Positions 39,337 to 48,467 are shown, counted from the first letter of the stretch. The stretch: 64,000 bases of DNA from RYN-230 sp963793825 (GCA_963793825.1 CAWCBE010000007.1:744001-808000); one strand, 5' to 3'. Notes: generated by a model not told the origin, from the sequence alone. Numbers and translations are program-made.

Positions 39337-39987
39337 ATGTCGTTTCTCAGTATTGCAGGCGCCGGCGCCGCTAAGACAGCCATCGCGGTCACGGTTTCGC
39401 TGCATCCTGGCGCGGCCCATCAGGCCAGCCACTCGGTCACGGTGCGGTCCGGTGACTCGCTGAGCTCGATCAGCCAGCGGGCGCTGGGCCACGCGGCCGA
39501 CTGGCCCGCCCTGTGGTGGGCCAACCGGCACAGCGTGCCGAACCCTTCGCTGATCCGGGTGGGGCAGCACCTTCGCCTGCCGGAGCAGCCCAAGGTGAGC
39601 GCCTGGCTGACCCGGGCCGCGCTGGCCGCGATCTCCGGGCCGGCCCCCGCCCCGGCACCGGCCGCGGCCGCGGCGCAGCCCGCGCAGTCGGCCCCCGCCG
39701 CCGCGACCAGCACCGTGTCGTCCGTTCCCGCGCAGTCCGCGTCCTACAGCGGCGCGCCGGGCAGCTTCCAGTCCTGCGTGATCCAGCGTGAGAGCGGCGG
39801 CAACGCTGGTGCGGTCAACGCGTCCAGCGGCGCGGGCGGCCTGTACGGCTTCCTGCCGTCCACCTGGCAGGCGCTCGGCTATTCCGGGCTGCCGGAGAAC
39901 GCGCCGGTGTCCGTGCAGAACGCCGCGTTCGCCAAGGAGTATTCGCAGTCCGGCGGCAGCGCGTGGTCCGCGTACGACGGTTGCTAG
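39337..39987 (+). CDS. LysM plus transglycosylase-like (Rpf-type) secreted cell-wall protein
   Basis: Exported 216-residue peptidoglycan-binding and probably cleaving protein. Residues 1-30 act as a secretion signal (FLSIAGAGAAKTAIAVTVSL). The LysM domain starts with SHSVTVRSGDSLSSISQRAL and ends PSLIRVGQHLRLPEQ. A ~60-residue Pro/Ala linker follows, then the transglycosylase-like domain SFQSCVIQRESGGNAGAVNA (catalytic Glu in RESGG), GLYGFLPSTWQALGY, and a final WSAYDGC. Cys residues at each end of the catalytic domain may bond. The ATG at 39337 has GGAGGTAA; the ATG at 39307 is rejected. Such proteins remodel the wall during growth or resuscitation. A 13-bp terminator stem follows. Confidence 0.9.
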   Translation: MSFLSIAGAGAAKTAIAVTVSLHPGAAHQASHSVTVRSGDSLSSISQRALGHAADWPALWWANRHSVPNPSLIRVGQHLRLPEQPKVSAWLTRAALAAISGPAPAPAPAAAAAQPAQSAPAAATSTVSSVPAQSASYSGAPGSFQSCVIQRESGGNAGAVNASSGAGGLYGFLPSTWQALGYSGLPENAPVSVQNAAFAKEYSQSGGSAWSAYDGC

Positions 39988-39997
39988 AGCGCCTGGC

Positions 39998-40033
39998 GGG
40001 AAGGCCCCGGCTCACGTGGGCCGGGGCCTTCCC
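39998..40033. terminator. strong intrinsic-type terminator after the LysM gene
   Basis: GGGAAGGCCCCGG (39998-40010) and CCGGGGCCTTCCC (40021-40033) form a perfect 13-bp stem with a 10-nt loop, 11 nt after the LysM stop. No T-run, as usual in high-GC actinobacteria. Confidence 0.85.
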
Positions 40034-40152
40034 GTACCCGGCGGGGTGGCCGGCCTGCCGGGTCCGGCAGGCTCCTCCTTGCCGGGTGATGCGCCGCGGG
40101 CCCGGCACGGCGAGCATCGGTGTCTGGTCCGCGATGGGATGGTGGTCGGAGC

Positions 40153-41480
40153 CGATGATGAACCGCTGGCTCGCGCGTGCCTCGTTCCTGCTGATGCTGG
40201 CCGCGGCAGGACTGCTGCTCGGCTTCGCCGGATGGCGCAGCCTCACCATGATCGTGTTCGCCGCGGCCGCGGTGTGTGCCGTGCTGGCGGGCGGCTACTG
40301 GTTCCTCGCCCACCGCGGGCTGCTCCGCTGGGGCGCGCTGCTCCTGGTCATCGCCGCGCCGGTGGTCATCCTCGTCGTCTTCGCGCTGCACAGCCTGCTG
40401 TGGGTGGCCATCGTGGCCGTCGCGCTGATGCTGGCCGCCGCCGGGACCGCGAGGATCGCCCTGCGCCCCGGCCCGGGCCCCCAGGCCGCCCCCAGCGTCC
40501 GGCCCGCGGCCCGGCCCCGGCACGCGTTCCTCATCATGAACCCGCGGTCCGGTGGCGGGAAGGTCGCCCGGTTCGGGCTGCGCGAGAAGGCCGAGGCGCT
40601 GGGCGCCACGGTGGCGCTGCTCGATGGCCCGGGGATCGTGGATGTCGCCGCGCTGGCCCGCCGGGCGATCGCTGACGGCGCCGACCTGCTCGGCGTGGCC
40701 GGCGGCGACGGCACCCAGGCGCTAGTGGCCGGCCTGGCCGCCGAGCATGGCCTGCCCTTCCTGGTCATCAGTGCCGGGACCCGCAACCATTTCGCGCTGG
40801 ACCTGGGCCTGGACCGGGAGGATCCGGCCCGCTGCCTGGAAGCCCTGACCGATGGCGTGGAGGTCCGGGTCGACCTGGGCATCATCTCCGGCCGCACGTT
40901 CGTGAACAACGCCTCATTCGGCGCCTACGCCGAGGTGGTCCGCAGCCCGGCCTACCGGGACGACAAGCGGGGCACCGCCCTGCGGCTGCTGCCCGACCTG
41001 CTCAACGGCCACCAGGGACCGCGGTTGTCCGCCCAGGCCGGCGCGGTCCGCATCGACGCCCCGCAGGCCCTGCTGATCAGTAACGACCCGTACGGGATGG
41101 GCGACCTGGCCGGCCTGGGCCGCCGCGCCCGGCTCGACGCCGGCACCCTGGGCGTGGTCGCCATCCGGGTGGGCAGCGCGCGGCAGGCGATCGAGCTCGT
41201 CCGCCGGGGACACGGCGAGGGGCTGACCACGCTCACCGCCGACGAGGTGGTCGTGGAGGCCGACGCACCGGAGATCCCGGTCGGCATCGACGGCGAGACG
41301 GTCCTGATGGCGACGCCAGTCCGCTGCTCCATCCGGCCGGGAGCGCTCCGCGTGGTGGTCCCGCGGGATCGCCCCGGGGTCCCGGCAGCCAGCCCGGCCC
41401 TCGACTGGCCGCGGCTGCGCCAGCTCGCTTCCTTCCGGCACGCGCAGCCGACCGGGCAGCACGGCGCCCGGGTGCTGTAG
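40153..41480 (+). CDS. membrane-anchored diacylglycerol/lipid kinase family protein
   Basis: A 442-residue protein: three or four TM helices in the first ~110 residues (FLLMLAAAGLLLGFAGW; LLVIAAPVVILVVFALHSLL), then a complete DAGK catalytic domain. The nucleotide loop is FLIMNPRSGGGKVARFGLRE, the GGDGT motif is VAGGDGTQALVAGLA, and FLVISAGTRNHFALDLGLDR and DLGIISGRTFVNNASFGAYA follow. The family phosphorylates diacylglycerol or related lipids with ATP. The N-terminal TM region is extra compared with DgkB. The ATG at 40153 (MMNRW) has GGAG upstream. No operon partner is seen. Confidence 0.87.
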
Positions 41481-41634
41481 TCCGCGCCGCACCGGGCCGG
41501 CGGGCCGGTCACCCCGCTGGTCATCCTCTCCCTGCGGGCCCGGATACCCGGGCAGCCGCACCAGCCGCGCGGGACGGCGGTTATCCTCGATCGCTGCGAC
41601 CCGCACAAGCCGACCGGGTTGGAGCGAGGTAGAT

Positions 41635-42525
41635 GTGGTCATGACCGGCGCGCTGACACCGCTCACGGATATCGGGCTGTGGGCCCGGAGCAGCGGACTG
41701 GAAATCATCCTGCTCGTGACGGGCGCAGTGCTGCTGACGCGGCTCACCTCGTGGCTGAGCGGGCGGATCACGGCGCGGATCGATGCGCAGCCCGGGAGTT
41801 CCGACACCCTCATGCGGACCGAGGCCGCCAAGCACCGGCATGCGGTGACACAGGTGGTGACCTGGTCGTTCCTGGTGCTCGTCTACTGCCTGACGGCGGT
41901 CCTCGTGGTCCAGCGGCTCGGCGTGCCGATCAGTGGCTTCGTCGCGCCGGCGGCCGTGGTCGGGGTCGCGCTCGGCTTCGGGGCGCAGCGCATCGTCCAG
42001 GACGTCCTGGCCGGATTCTTCATGGTGGCTGAGCACCAGTATGGCTTCGGGGACCTGGTCCGGCTGAACGTGACCGGCGTGACCAACCCGCTGACCGGCA
42101 CGGTGGAAGAGGTCACGCTGCGCATCACCCGGGTACGTACCGCTGACGGTGAGGTCGTCACCACGCCGAACGGCCAGATCGTCCAGGTGATCAACCTGTC
42201 CCGGGACTGGGCCCGGGCCGTCATCGACGTACCGGTTCCGGCCAGCGCCGACGTCGCCGCGGTCAGCGACCTGCTGGCCAAGGTCGGAGCGAGCGCCTAC
42301 GCCGACGAGGAACTGCACGGCCTGCTGCTCGACCCTCCGGCGGTGATGGGCGTGGAGAGCATGGACATCGACCAGTTCAAGATCCGTCTGGTGGCCCGGA
42401 CGATGCCCGGGAAGCAGTTCCAGGTGGGCCGGGCGCTGCGGGTCCGCATCACCGCGGCGCTGCTGCGCGAAGGGATCCACGTGCCCGCGGGGCTGGACAC
42501 CGCCGAGCCGACGTCAACGCCATGA
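41635..42525 (+). CDS. MscS-family mechanosensitive channel
   Basis: Small-conductance channel of ~296 residues. TM helices: GLEIILLVTGAVLLTRLTSW, VVTWSFLVLVYCLTAVLVVQ, and the pore helix PAAVVGVALGFGAQRIVQDV with the Gly/Ala packing pattern of MscS. Then the beta domain (FGDLVRLNVTGVTNPLTGTV, VEEVTLRITRVRTADGEVVT, TPNGQIVQVINLSRDW) and an alpha-beta cage part. It releases ions on osmotic downshock. Start: GTG 41635 with GAGG five bases upstream; ATG 41641 is equally plausible. It overlaps the next gene by 4 nt (ATGA). Confidence 0.9.
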   Translation: MVMTGALTPLTDIGLWARSSGLEIILLVTGAVLLTRLTSWLSGRITARIDAQPGSSDTLMRTEAAKHRHAVTQVVTWSFLVLVYCLTAVLVVQRLGVPISGFVAPAAVVGVALGFGAQRIVQDVLAGFFMVAEHQYGFGDLVRLNVTGVTNPLTGTVEEVTLRITRVRTADGEVVTTPNGQIVQVINLSRDWARAVIDVPVPASADVAAVSDLLAKVGASAYADEELHGLLLDPPAVMGVESMDIDQFKIRLVARTMPGKQFQVGRALRVRITAALLREGIHVPAGLDTAEPTSTP

Positions 42526-42926
42526 CCCGCCGGACTGGGCACCGCCGAGCCGACGCCGACGGCAGGAACCGGCCGCGGATCCGCCGGTCCACGGTGGCGC
42601 TGTGCGCGTTCTTCGTGCTCACCCTGGCCCTCTACCTGTTCGTGCGGCCCGACCCAGCGGCGCAGGCGCACCGGACCGCCCCGCCCTACGTCCCCGCGAG
42701 CACGCAGCCCGCGACGTCATCAGCGCGCGCGACGCCGCGGGCGACCGCGACGCCGAAACACCACCCCGCCCGGCCGTCGCCCAGCACCACGAGATCGTCC
42801 TCGCCGTCCCAGGGCGCGACGCCGCCGGTCGCGTCCACGCCGTCCGGGACCGCACCGCCGGCGGCGACTCCCAGCCCTACGCTGGGCGGCACGCCAGCCG
42901 CGGGCAGCACGCCGTCAGCCCCGTGA
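42522..42926 (+). CDS. single-TM protein with Ser/Thr/Pro-rich tail
   Basis: A 134-residue protein with an Arg-rich cytoplasmic start, one TM helix (VALCAFFVLTLALYLFV at about 26-42), and ~90 residues dominated by Pro, Ser, Thr and Ala (for example TPRATATPKHHPARPSPSTT). The tail would be extracytoplasmic and disordered, perhaps glycosylated. Overlap with the mscS stop (ATGA) implies co-expression with the channel. No family recognised. Confidence 0.65.
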   Translation: MTRRTGHRRADADGRNRPRIRRSTVALCAFFVLTLALYLFVRPDPAAQAHRTAPPYVPASTQPATSSARATPRATATPKHHPARPSPSTTRSSSPSQGATPPVASTPSGTAPPAATPSPTLGGTPAAGSTPSAP

Positions 42927-42941
42927 CACCCGGGAGGCACC

Positions 42942-43421
42942 ATGGCCAGCCAGCGCAGGGGAACCGCGATCACCATGACCGAGACCGAGCGCGACGCGTA
43001 CCTGCGCAGCCAGCCGGTCTGCCGGGTGGCAACCATCGGCCCGGGCGGGCATCCGCACGTCAGCCCGTTGTGGTTCGCGTGGGACGGAACAGCACTGTGG
43101 CTGTACTCGCTGTCCCGCAGCCAGCGCTGGACCGACCTGGGCCGGGACCCGCGGCTGAGCGTGATCGTCGATGACGGCGGCGCCGACTACTTCCGCCTGC
43201 GCGGGGTGGAACTGCGGGGCAGCGCCGAGGTCGTCGGCGAGGTGCCGCGCCAGGGCGGGCCGGCCGAGGCGCTGACGGTTCCCGAGAAGCTTTTCGCGGA
43301 CAAGTACCTCGGGGGGGCCGCCTTCGGCCACGACGGGCGGCACGGCTGGCTCAGGGTCCGCCCGGAAACCATCCTGAGCTGGGACTTCACCAAGCTGCGG
43401 CGCCGAGGTCCGGCCGGCTAG
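42942..43421 (+). CDS. pyridoxamine-phosphate-oxidase-fold (FMN/F420 split-barrel) protein
   Basis: A split-barrel protein of 159 residues. Key segments: MTETERDAYLRSQPVCRVAT, GPGGHPHVSPLWFAWDGTAL, YSLSRSQRWTDLGRDPRLSV and IVDDGGADYFRLRGVELRGS. It is of the actinobacterial PPOX class, which includes F420- and FMN-dependent reductases; the cofactor cannot be decided here. The protein extends to ETILSWDFTKL. A GGGAGG ribosome site lies before the ATG at 42942. It lies 15 nt after the previous gene, possibly the same transcript. Confidence 0.82.
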   Translation: MASQRRGTAITMTETERDAYLRSQPVCRVATIGPGGHPHVSPLWFAWDGTALWLYSLSRSQRWTDLGRDPRLSVIVDDGGADYFRLRGVELRGSAEVVGEVPRQGGPAEALTVPEKLFADKYLGGAAFGHDGRHGWLRVRPETILSWDFTKLRRRGPAG

Positions 43422-43509
43422 GGCCCGGTGGCGGTCCCCATCCGGCCGAGGCGCACGCCTCCTGTGTTGCCCCGGCCGGCCGCCGTCGTTCGCCCCGGCG
43501 GCGCTGGTT

Positions 43510-43941
43510 TCAGCGGCGGTCCACCGAGAACTCGAGTACCTGGGTGAGGCGGATGTTGTTGCCGGACGGATCCCGGAACGACGTGTCGATGCCGTAGGGC
43601 TGCGGCGTTGGCGGGTCGTTGAAGACCACGCCCCGCGCGGACAGCTCGTCGTAGGCGGCCTGGCAGTCGTCGGTTTCGAGGAACAGCGTGCCTCCGGCCC
43701 CCTTGGCCACCAGCTCGGCGAGCTGGCTGCTGCTCGCGGCGTCGAGCATCGGTGCCCCCGGGACGGGCATGAGCACCAGTCCCACGTCGTCCTGCCCGGC
43801 CGGCCCGACGACCAGCCAGCGGAAGTTCCACTCGCCCATCGTCACGTCGGCCCGCACCTCCCAGCCGAGCGTGCGCGTGTAGAAGGCGAGCGCCTCTTCC
43901 TGGTCGTGCACCCAGAACTGCGCGTTAGCGATCTTGATCAT
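43510..43941 (-). CDS. VOC (glyoxalase/bleomycin-resistance fold) protein
   Basis: A 143-residue VOC protein: two beta-alpha-beta-beta-beta modules, FWVHDQEEALAFYTRTLGWE and FLETDDCQAAYDELSARGVV. The closing segment GIDTSFRDPSGNNIRLTQV is the family signature. Metal ligands would come from His/Glu at the strand starts. Function is unknown; members act on or bind small electrophiles or antibiotics. Its 5' end overlaps the AraC-type gene by 17 nt, which indicates one operon and regulation by that protein. Confidence 0.87.
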   Translation of the reverse strand: MIKIANAQFWVHDQEEALAFYTRTLGWEVRADVTMGEWNFRWLVVGPAGQDDVGLVLMPVPGAPMLDAASSSQLAELVAKGAGGTLFLETDDCQAAYDELSARGVVFNDPPTPQPYGIDTSFRDPSGNNIRLTQVLEFSVDRR

Positions 43942-44401
43942 CAGGTCTCCTCAGGTCGTCTGCGGGCAACGCTACGGCCGGAGGGGGGACCTGGGCTTCT
44001 CGAAACGTGCGGTTCTGCGGCCGACCGTAGGCCTGTGCGATGCAGCCGGGGATGCGGATGTGCCGCCGCGCGGGCGGGAAACTCGCCCGGTAGGCGCTCG
44101 GGGTGGCGCCGTAGACGCGCCGGAAGCTGGTGATGAACGAGCCGACGCTGGTCAGGCCGATGGCGAAGCAGATGTCGGTCACGGTGCGATCGGTGTTCCG
44201 CAGCAGGGCGGCGGCGCGCTCGAGCCGGCGCGTCAGCAGGTACTGGTGCGGCGCCTCCCCGAACGTGCGCTGGAACTCACGGCTGAAATGCGCGGGCGAC
44301 AGCCCGGCGGCCCGGGCCAGGTCCCCCACTGTCAGCGGCTCGAAGTACCGGGCATCGGCCAGGTCTTTCGCGCGCAGCAGGTGTCGGGCCGGCGGCAGCA
44401 C
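43925..44401 (-). CDS. short AraC-family transcriptional regulator
   Basis: A 158-residue protein consisting essentially of the AraC DNA-binding domain: first HTH LTVGDLARAAGLSPAHFSRE, second HTH RTVTDICFAIGLTSVGSFIT with the signature FRRVYGATPSAYRASF. A ~45-residue tail of unclear fold follows. No ligand-binding domain is present. The overlapping VOC gene downstream is the obvious target, an arrangement seen repeatedly in actinobacteria. Confidence 0.87.
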   Translation of the reverse strand: MLPPARHLLRAKDLADARYFEPLTVGDLARAAGLSPAHFSREFQRTFGEAPHQYLLTRRLERAAALLRNTDRTVTDICFAIGLTSVGSFITSFRRVYGATPSAYRASFPPARRHIRIPGCIAQAYGRPQNRTFREAQVPPPAVALPADDLRRPDDQDR

Positions 44402-44431
44402 AGGCCCAGTATCGCCGAAAGCCGTGACCCG

Positions 44432-44839
44432 TCAGCCAGCGAATTCGCGGGCGGCCCGGGCCGCGGCGCACGGGGCGCACAGCGGCACATCAACGTCGCC
44501 CAGCAGGTCGGAGCTGTACTGCCCGGTGATAACCGCCCCGAACACCTCGCAGACGTCCTGGTCAGCCGGATGAGCCTTCGAGCAGTAGCACAGGCAGGGC
44601 CGGAACCGCAGGGCCTGCTCGGCGCGGTGGATCACCGCCCTGACCTCCGGGCGGTTCGCCATCTCCGCAAGCGCATCGAAGGCTGGCCGGATGCGCTCGA
44701 GGGCATCGGTCACGGCCTGCCCGACTCTCCGGCCGACCTCGGCCAGGGCGTCGGCTAGCTCGGTGTCCTTGTCATCGCCCACGAGGACATTGTCCCACTG
44801 ACAAAGACCCATATCCAGGGCACGTTCGCGGCGGGTCAC
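44432..44839 (-). CDS. Cys-rich hypothetical protein
   Basis: Unrecognised protein of up to 135 residues. A helical, charged first half (DTELADALAEVGRRVGQAVT, ALERIRPAFDALAEMA) precedes a Cys cluster: CLCYCSKAHPADQDVCEVFG and, after ~15 residues, VPLCAPCAAARAAREF. Six Cys in this spacing suggest a zinc site. The start is uncertain: GTG 44839, ATG 44812 or GTG 44782. An inverted repeat TTGTC-N5-GACAA at 44790-44804 lies between these candidates and might be an operator if the short form is right. Confidence 0.55.
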   Translation of the reverse strand: MTRRERALDMGLCQWDNVLVGDDKDTELADALAEVGRRVGQAVTDALERIRPAFDALAEMANRPEVRAVIHRAEQALRFRPCLCYCSKAHPADQDVCEVFGAVITGQYSSDLLGDVDVPLCAPCAAARAAREFAG

Positions 44840-44944
44840 CGCGGTGGCTGATCCGGCGTGGCGGCCTGCTCGCCGGCGGCCGGGTCAGTCGCGGCCGGGT
44901 CGGCGGTGCCCGGTCCCGGGTCATCCGGCTCAGGCGCGGCCGGC

Positions 44945-45502
44945 TCAGCGGCGGCCGGCTGCAGCGGCGGCCGGACGCGATTGGCGGGCCATTTGCACGG
45001 CTCCGACGAACGCGCGGATGCCCAGGCCGAGGGCCAGCAGGTCGAGCAGCATCTGGACGGTGACCACGACCCGGGCGGTCTGGCTGACCGGGGCGATGTC
45101 CCCGAAGCCCACGGTGCTGAACGTGGTGACCGTGAAGTACAGCGCATCGGTCCGGGTCAGGGGGTGGCCGAAGCTGCCCGGGCTGCCCCGCTCCATCACG
45201 AAATAGGCCGAGGCAAATAGCAGCAGGAACAAAGGCACCGTGATGGCCAGGGCCTCGATGGCCCGCACCGCCGGGTACCTGGCCCGCAGGACGGCGCGCA
45301 GCTGCCAGGCGCTGATGGCGAACAGGATCAGCAGCCCTACCGCCAGGACCACCCACAGGGGGACGCTCGCGAGATGATCCAGCGGCAGCAGGTAGAACAG
45401 GATAACGAGCAGGATCGTCGATGCGAGCCCGCGAAGTACTCCCAGCACGGCCCGCCGTCGGCGCCTGGCTTGCGCCCTCGTCCGGGCAGGGCGGCCGGTC
45501 AT
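44945..45502 (-). CDS. potassium channel family protein
   Basis: Ion channel subunit of 185 residues. Four hydrophobic segments: STILLVILFYLLPLDHL, LWVVLAVGLLILFAISAW, ITVPLFLLLFASAYFVME and VVTVQMLLDLLALGLGIRAF. The pore loop between the last two reads ALYFTVTTFSTVGFGDIAPV, where TVGFGD is a K+ selectivity filter. It lacks a cytoplasmic RCK or cyclic-nucleotide domain. The ATG at 45502 is preferred; an in-frame GTG at 45541 would add 13 residues. Confidence 0.88.
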   Translation of the reverse strand: MTGRPARTRAQARRRRRAVLGVLRGLASTILLVILFYLLPLDHLASVPLWVVLAVGLLILFAISAWQLRAVLRARYPAVRAIEALAITVPLFLLLFASAYFVMERGSPGSFGHPLTRTDALYFTVTTFSTVGFGDIAPVSQTARVVVTVQMLLDLLALGLGIRAFVGAVQMARQSRPAAAAAGRR

Positions 45503-45583
45503 AACAGCCAGTGTGAGCCCGCCGGTCTCGCGGGGGATCACCCACCAGGAGTGAGTGCGCGGCCCGGCGTCATCGAGTGACCG

Positions 45584-46009
45584 CTAGGGGCCGGCCTCGG
45601 GCTGGTCGAGCACGGCGAACAGCAGGCCGCCGATCATGGCCATGTTCTTGTGGAACTGGATCCGCTGCTGCTTGCGGGCGGCCGGGTCCTCGATCGTCCA
45701 GTACGCGTGCCCGGCCAGGGTGGTGGGGACCAGCGAGCCGGCCAGGACCAGGGCGGACAGCCGCGGAGCCCGGCCCACGGCCAGCATCGTGCCGCTCAGC
45801 ACCTGCACGGCAGCGTTCCCCCGCACCACCAGCTCGTCGCTGGCCGGCAGCGGGACCTTGGTGCGGATCGCCGCCAGCAGCGGGGCGGCCAGCTCGACCC
45901 GGGCGCCTGGCGCGCGCAGGGCATCGAAGCCGAGCAGGATGTAGGTGGATCCGGTGAAGACGCGGGCGGCAGGGCGCAAGGGCGACAGCATGCGCCGGGT
46001 CGTGGCCAT
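45584..46009 (-). CDS. DoxX-like small membrane protein
   Basis: A 141-residue protein with four hydrophobic helices and the DoxX-type opening RVFTGSTYILLGFDALRAPG. The middle region RLSALVLAGSLVPTTLAGHA and the end IQFHKNMAMIGGLLFAVLDQ are typical. Roles reported for the family relate to thiol or redox homeostasis at the membrane; none can be assigned here. GAGGTG precedes the ATG at 46009. Confidence 0.83.
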   Translation of the reverse strand: MATTRRMLSPLRPAARVFTGSTYILLGFDALRAPGARVELAAPLLAAIRTKVPLPASDELVVRGNAAVQVLSGTMLAVGRAPRLSALVLAGSLVPTTLAGHAYWTIEDPAARKQQRIQFHKNMAMIGGLLFAVLDQPEAGP

Positions 46010-46113
46010 AGCACCTCGATAAGGGCCGGGAAACCTGCTCAGCAGGACTGTACGCCCGCGCCACACTGGCCCGCCGGCGAGGATTGCCGCCCGCGCCCGT
46101 CTTCACCTGAGGG

Positions 46114-46686
46114 CTATCCCATGGACTTGGCCCCATCGAGGGATTCGCGGATGATGTCGGCATGACCGGCGTGCTGCGCGGTCTCGGCCATGATGTGCAG
46201 CAGCACCCGGCGCGCCGACCACCGCTCGCCGGGCGGGAACCAGGGAGCCTGGGGCAGCGGGTGCCCGGCGTCCAGGTCGGGCAGGCTGGCGACCAGATCG
46301 TCGGTCCGGCGGGCTACGTCAGCGTAGTCAGCCAGCACGCCATCCAGCGTCTCGCCGGGCAGCAGCCGGAAATCATCAGCGCGCCGCGCAAAGTCGTCCT
46401 CGGTCATCTCGGCGAAATCGCGCATCGCGGAGGGACCTTCCAGGATGAAGCTCACCCAGCCCTGCTCCACGGACGTGACGTGCTTGATCAGGCCGCCCAG
46501 GCACAGCTCACTCGCCGTGGTGCGCTGCCCGGCCTGCTCGTCGGTCAGGCCGCGGGCAGTGAAGCGCAGGAAGTGCCGCTGCTTCGCCAGCATCGCCGCG
46601 AGGTCGGCGCGCTCACCGCCGGCGGCGGATGCACCAGCCTGGCCGCTGGCCGCCTGGTCACCAGTGATCGGGGTGCTCGTTGTCAT
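46114..46686 (-). CDS. DinB-family (DUF664) protein
   Basis: Four-helix-bundle protein of 190 residues related to mycothiol-dependent and other DinB-like metalloenzymes. Motifs: MLAKQRHFLRFTARGLTDEQ, CLGGLIKHVTSVEQGWVSFI (first metal His), and VLLHIMAETAQHAGHADIIR with two further His, the usual three-His site. Substrate unknown; family members act as thiol transferases on small molecules. It is divergent from the WYL regulator at 46793, a frequent pairing that suggests control by it. Confidence 0.87.
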   Translation of the reverse strand: MTTSTPITGDQAASGQAGASAAGGERADLAAMLAKQRHFLRFTARGLTDEQAGQRTTASELCLGGLIKHVTSVEQGWVSFILEGPSAMRDFAEMTEDDFARRADDFRLLPGETLDGVLADYADVARRTDDLVASLPDLDAGHPLPQAPWFPPGERWSARRVLLHIMAETAQHAGHADIIRESLDGAKSMG

Positions 46687-46792
46687 CGTCTCGGCCTTTC
46701 GTGGTCGCGAGCCGGGGTCCGTTCCCCGTCTAAGACCACGCTACGGGCCATAGCGGTCACTTTCTGACCTCAATTCCGTGAGAATGGGTGAC

Positions 46793-47767
46793 ATGGCGAA
46801 TACCAGCACGCGCACGCTGCGGCTGCTGTCGCTGCTGCAGGCCCGCCGGTACTGGCCGGGCGCCGAACTGGCCGGACAGCTGGAAATCTCGCCGCGCACG
46901 CTGCGCCGGGACGTCAACCGGCTGCGAGAGCTCGGTTACCCGATCCAGGCTCAGCGGGGCGTGGACGGCGGCTACCAGCTGGCCGCGGGCACGGCGCTGC
47001 CCCCGCTGCTGGTCGATGACGACGAGGCTGTCGCGCTGGCCGTGGGCCTGCACGCCGCGGCCCAGGGCGCTGTCGAGGGCATCGCGGAATCCTCGGTGCG
47101 CGCGCTGGCCAAAGTGGTCCAGGTCATGCCGGCCCGGCTGCGGCGACGGGTCGAGGCGCTGGGCGCGGTGACAATCCCCGCCAGCTGGCCGGGCGCTGCC
47201 CGGGCCAGCGTGGATCCGGGTCTCCTCACCGCCGCCGCCCTGGCCTGCCGGGACAGCGAGCGGATCCGCTTCTCCTACACCGCGGCCAGCGGCGAGCAAA
47301 CCGGCCGGCACGTGGAACCACACCGGCTGGTCATGCTCGGCCACCGCTGGTACCTGGTCGGTTACGACCTTGACCGCCAGGGCTGGCGCAGCTTCCGCCT
47401 CGACCGCCTCAGCGCCCCGCGCGGCACCGGGACACGGTTCCGGCCCCGCGAGCTACCTGCCGCCGACGCCGCCGCCTTCGTACGGGCCGGCATCGACAAC
47501 GTGCGCGCCGCCTATGACGTGGAGATCCTCGTCGAGGCCCCGGCCGCCGCCGTGCGCGAGCGGATCGGCCGGTGGTCCTCGGTCGAGGACCTCGGCACCA
47601 CCCGCTGCCGGGTACGCATGACCCCCGACTCGCTGGACTGGCCCATCATGGCGCTGGGCGCGCTCGGCGCGGATTTCCAGGTGATCTCCCCTCCGGAACT
47701 GCTCGACCGGGTCCGCGGCTGGGGCCGCCGGTTCAGCCGGGCCAGCATGGCTGATGGGGACGGATGA
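46793..47767 (+). CDS. WYL-domain transcriptional regulator
   Basis: Regulator of ~325 residues with an N-terminal winged HTH (STRTLRLLSLLQARRYWPGA, then ISPRTLRRDVNRLRELGYPI). A WYL ligand-binding domain follows (RLVMLGHRWYLVGYDLDRQG) and a C-terminal WCX-type region. WYL proteins respond to nucleic acids or small ligands. The ATG at 46793 fits the family; the ATG at 46784 and GTG at 46778 lie just upstream in frame. The short spacer to the DinB gene implies shared promoters and autoregulation. Confidence 0.88.
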   Translation: MANTSTRTLRLLSLLQARRYWPGAELAGQLEISPRTLRRDVNRLRELGYPIQAQRGVDGGYQLAAGTALPPLLVDDDEAVALAVGLHAAAQGAVEGIAESSVRALAKVVQVMPARLRRRVEALGAVTIPASWPGAARASVDPGLLTAAALACRDSERIRFSYTAASGEQTGRHVEPHRLVMLGHRWYLVGYDLDRQGWRSFRLDRLSAPRGTGTRFRPRELPAADAAAFVRAGIDNVRAAYDVEILVEAPAAAVRERIGRWSSVEDLGTTRCRVRMTPDSLDWPIMALGALGADFQVISPPELLDRVRGWGRRFSRASMADGDG

Positions 47768-47864
47768 TTCCGGCGGGCAACCCGGCCTGCACGACGGGTA
47801 TTGACGGATACGGCGGGCTACGCGAGCCTGGTCGAACATCGTTGGGCGTCACGAGGGGGTGGCG

Positions 47865-48467
47865 ATGGCCTGGCGGCTTGACGGGACGTATTTCGAGTCG
47901 TGCTCATGCGATGCGGTTTGCCCGTGTACCTGGTCGGCGCTGACGGCGAAGGCGACGCTGGACCGGTGCCGGGCGCTGCTGGCCTATCACGTCGGATCAG
48001 GCGAGGTTGACGGGGTGGACGTCAGCGGCCTGAGTTTTGCCCTGTTCCTGGACACGCCGCCGGTGATGAGCGAGGGCAACTGGCGGGTTGGTGTCTACCT
48101 GGATGACGCCGCGTCTGACCGCCAGGCTGAGCAGCTCGGCGCGGTGCTGTCCGGGCAGCTCGGCGGCCCGCCTGCGATGCTCGGGCCCCTGATCGGCGAG
48201 ATGCTCGGGGTGGAGAAGGCGCATATCACCTATGACGAGGATGGACGCGGCCACCATGTCCGGATCGGTGAGGCCATCGACGTGGGCGTCGAGGACTTCG
48301 TTGCCCTGGAGGGTCACGATCCGGTTCAGCTGGCAAACGTGTTCCACCCGTCGAATACCACGCTGACCGTCGCGCCGGCTACCGCCGCGCATCTGTCCAC
48401 GTTTGGAATCGACTGGGGACGGGACGGGCAGAGCGGCTTTTCCGCGCCGTTCTCCTGGGCCGGGTGA
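47865..48467 (+). CDS. DUF1326 domain protein
   Basis: A 200-residue cytoplasmic protein beginning WRLDGTYFESCSCDAVCPC, the hallmark of DUF1326, with four Cys that could bind metal. It ends NTTLTVAPATAAHLSTFGID. Function is unknown. It overlaps the DUF2182 gene by 4 nt (GTGA), and the two families occur together widely, so they are likely partners. The ATG at 47865 has GAGGGGG upstream; a GTG six bases earlier is rejected. Confidence 0.88.
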   Translation: MAWRLDGTYFESCSCDAVCPCTWSALTAKATLDRCRALLAYHVGSGEVDGVDVSGLSFALFLDTPPVMSEGNWRVGVYLDDAASDRQAEQLGAVLSGQLGGPPAMLGPLIGEMLGVEKAHITYDEDGRGHHVRIGEAIDVGVEDFVALEGHDPVQLANVFHPSNTTLTVAPATAAHLSTFGIDWGRDGQSGFSAPFSWAG

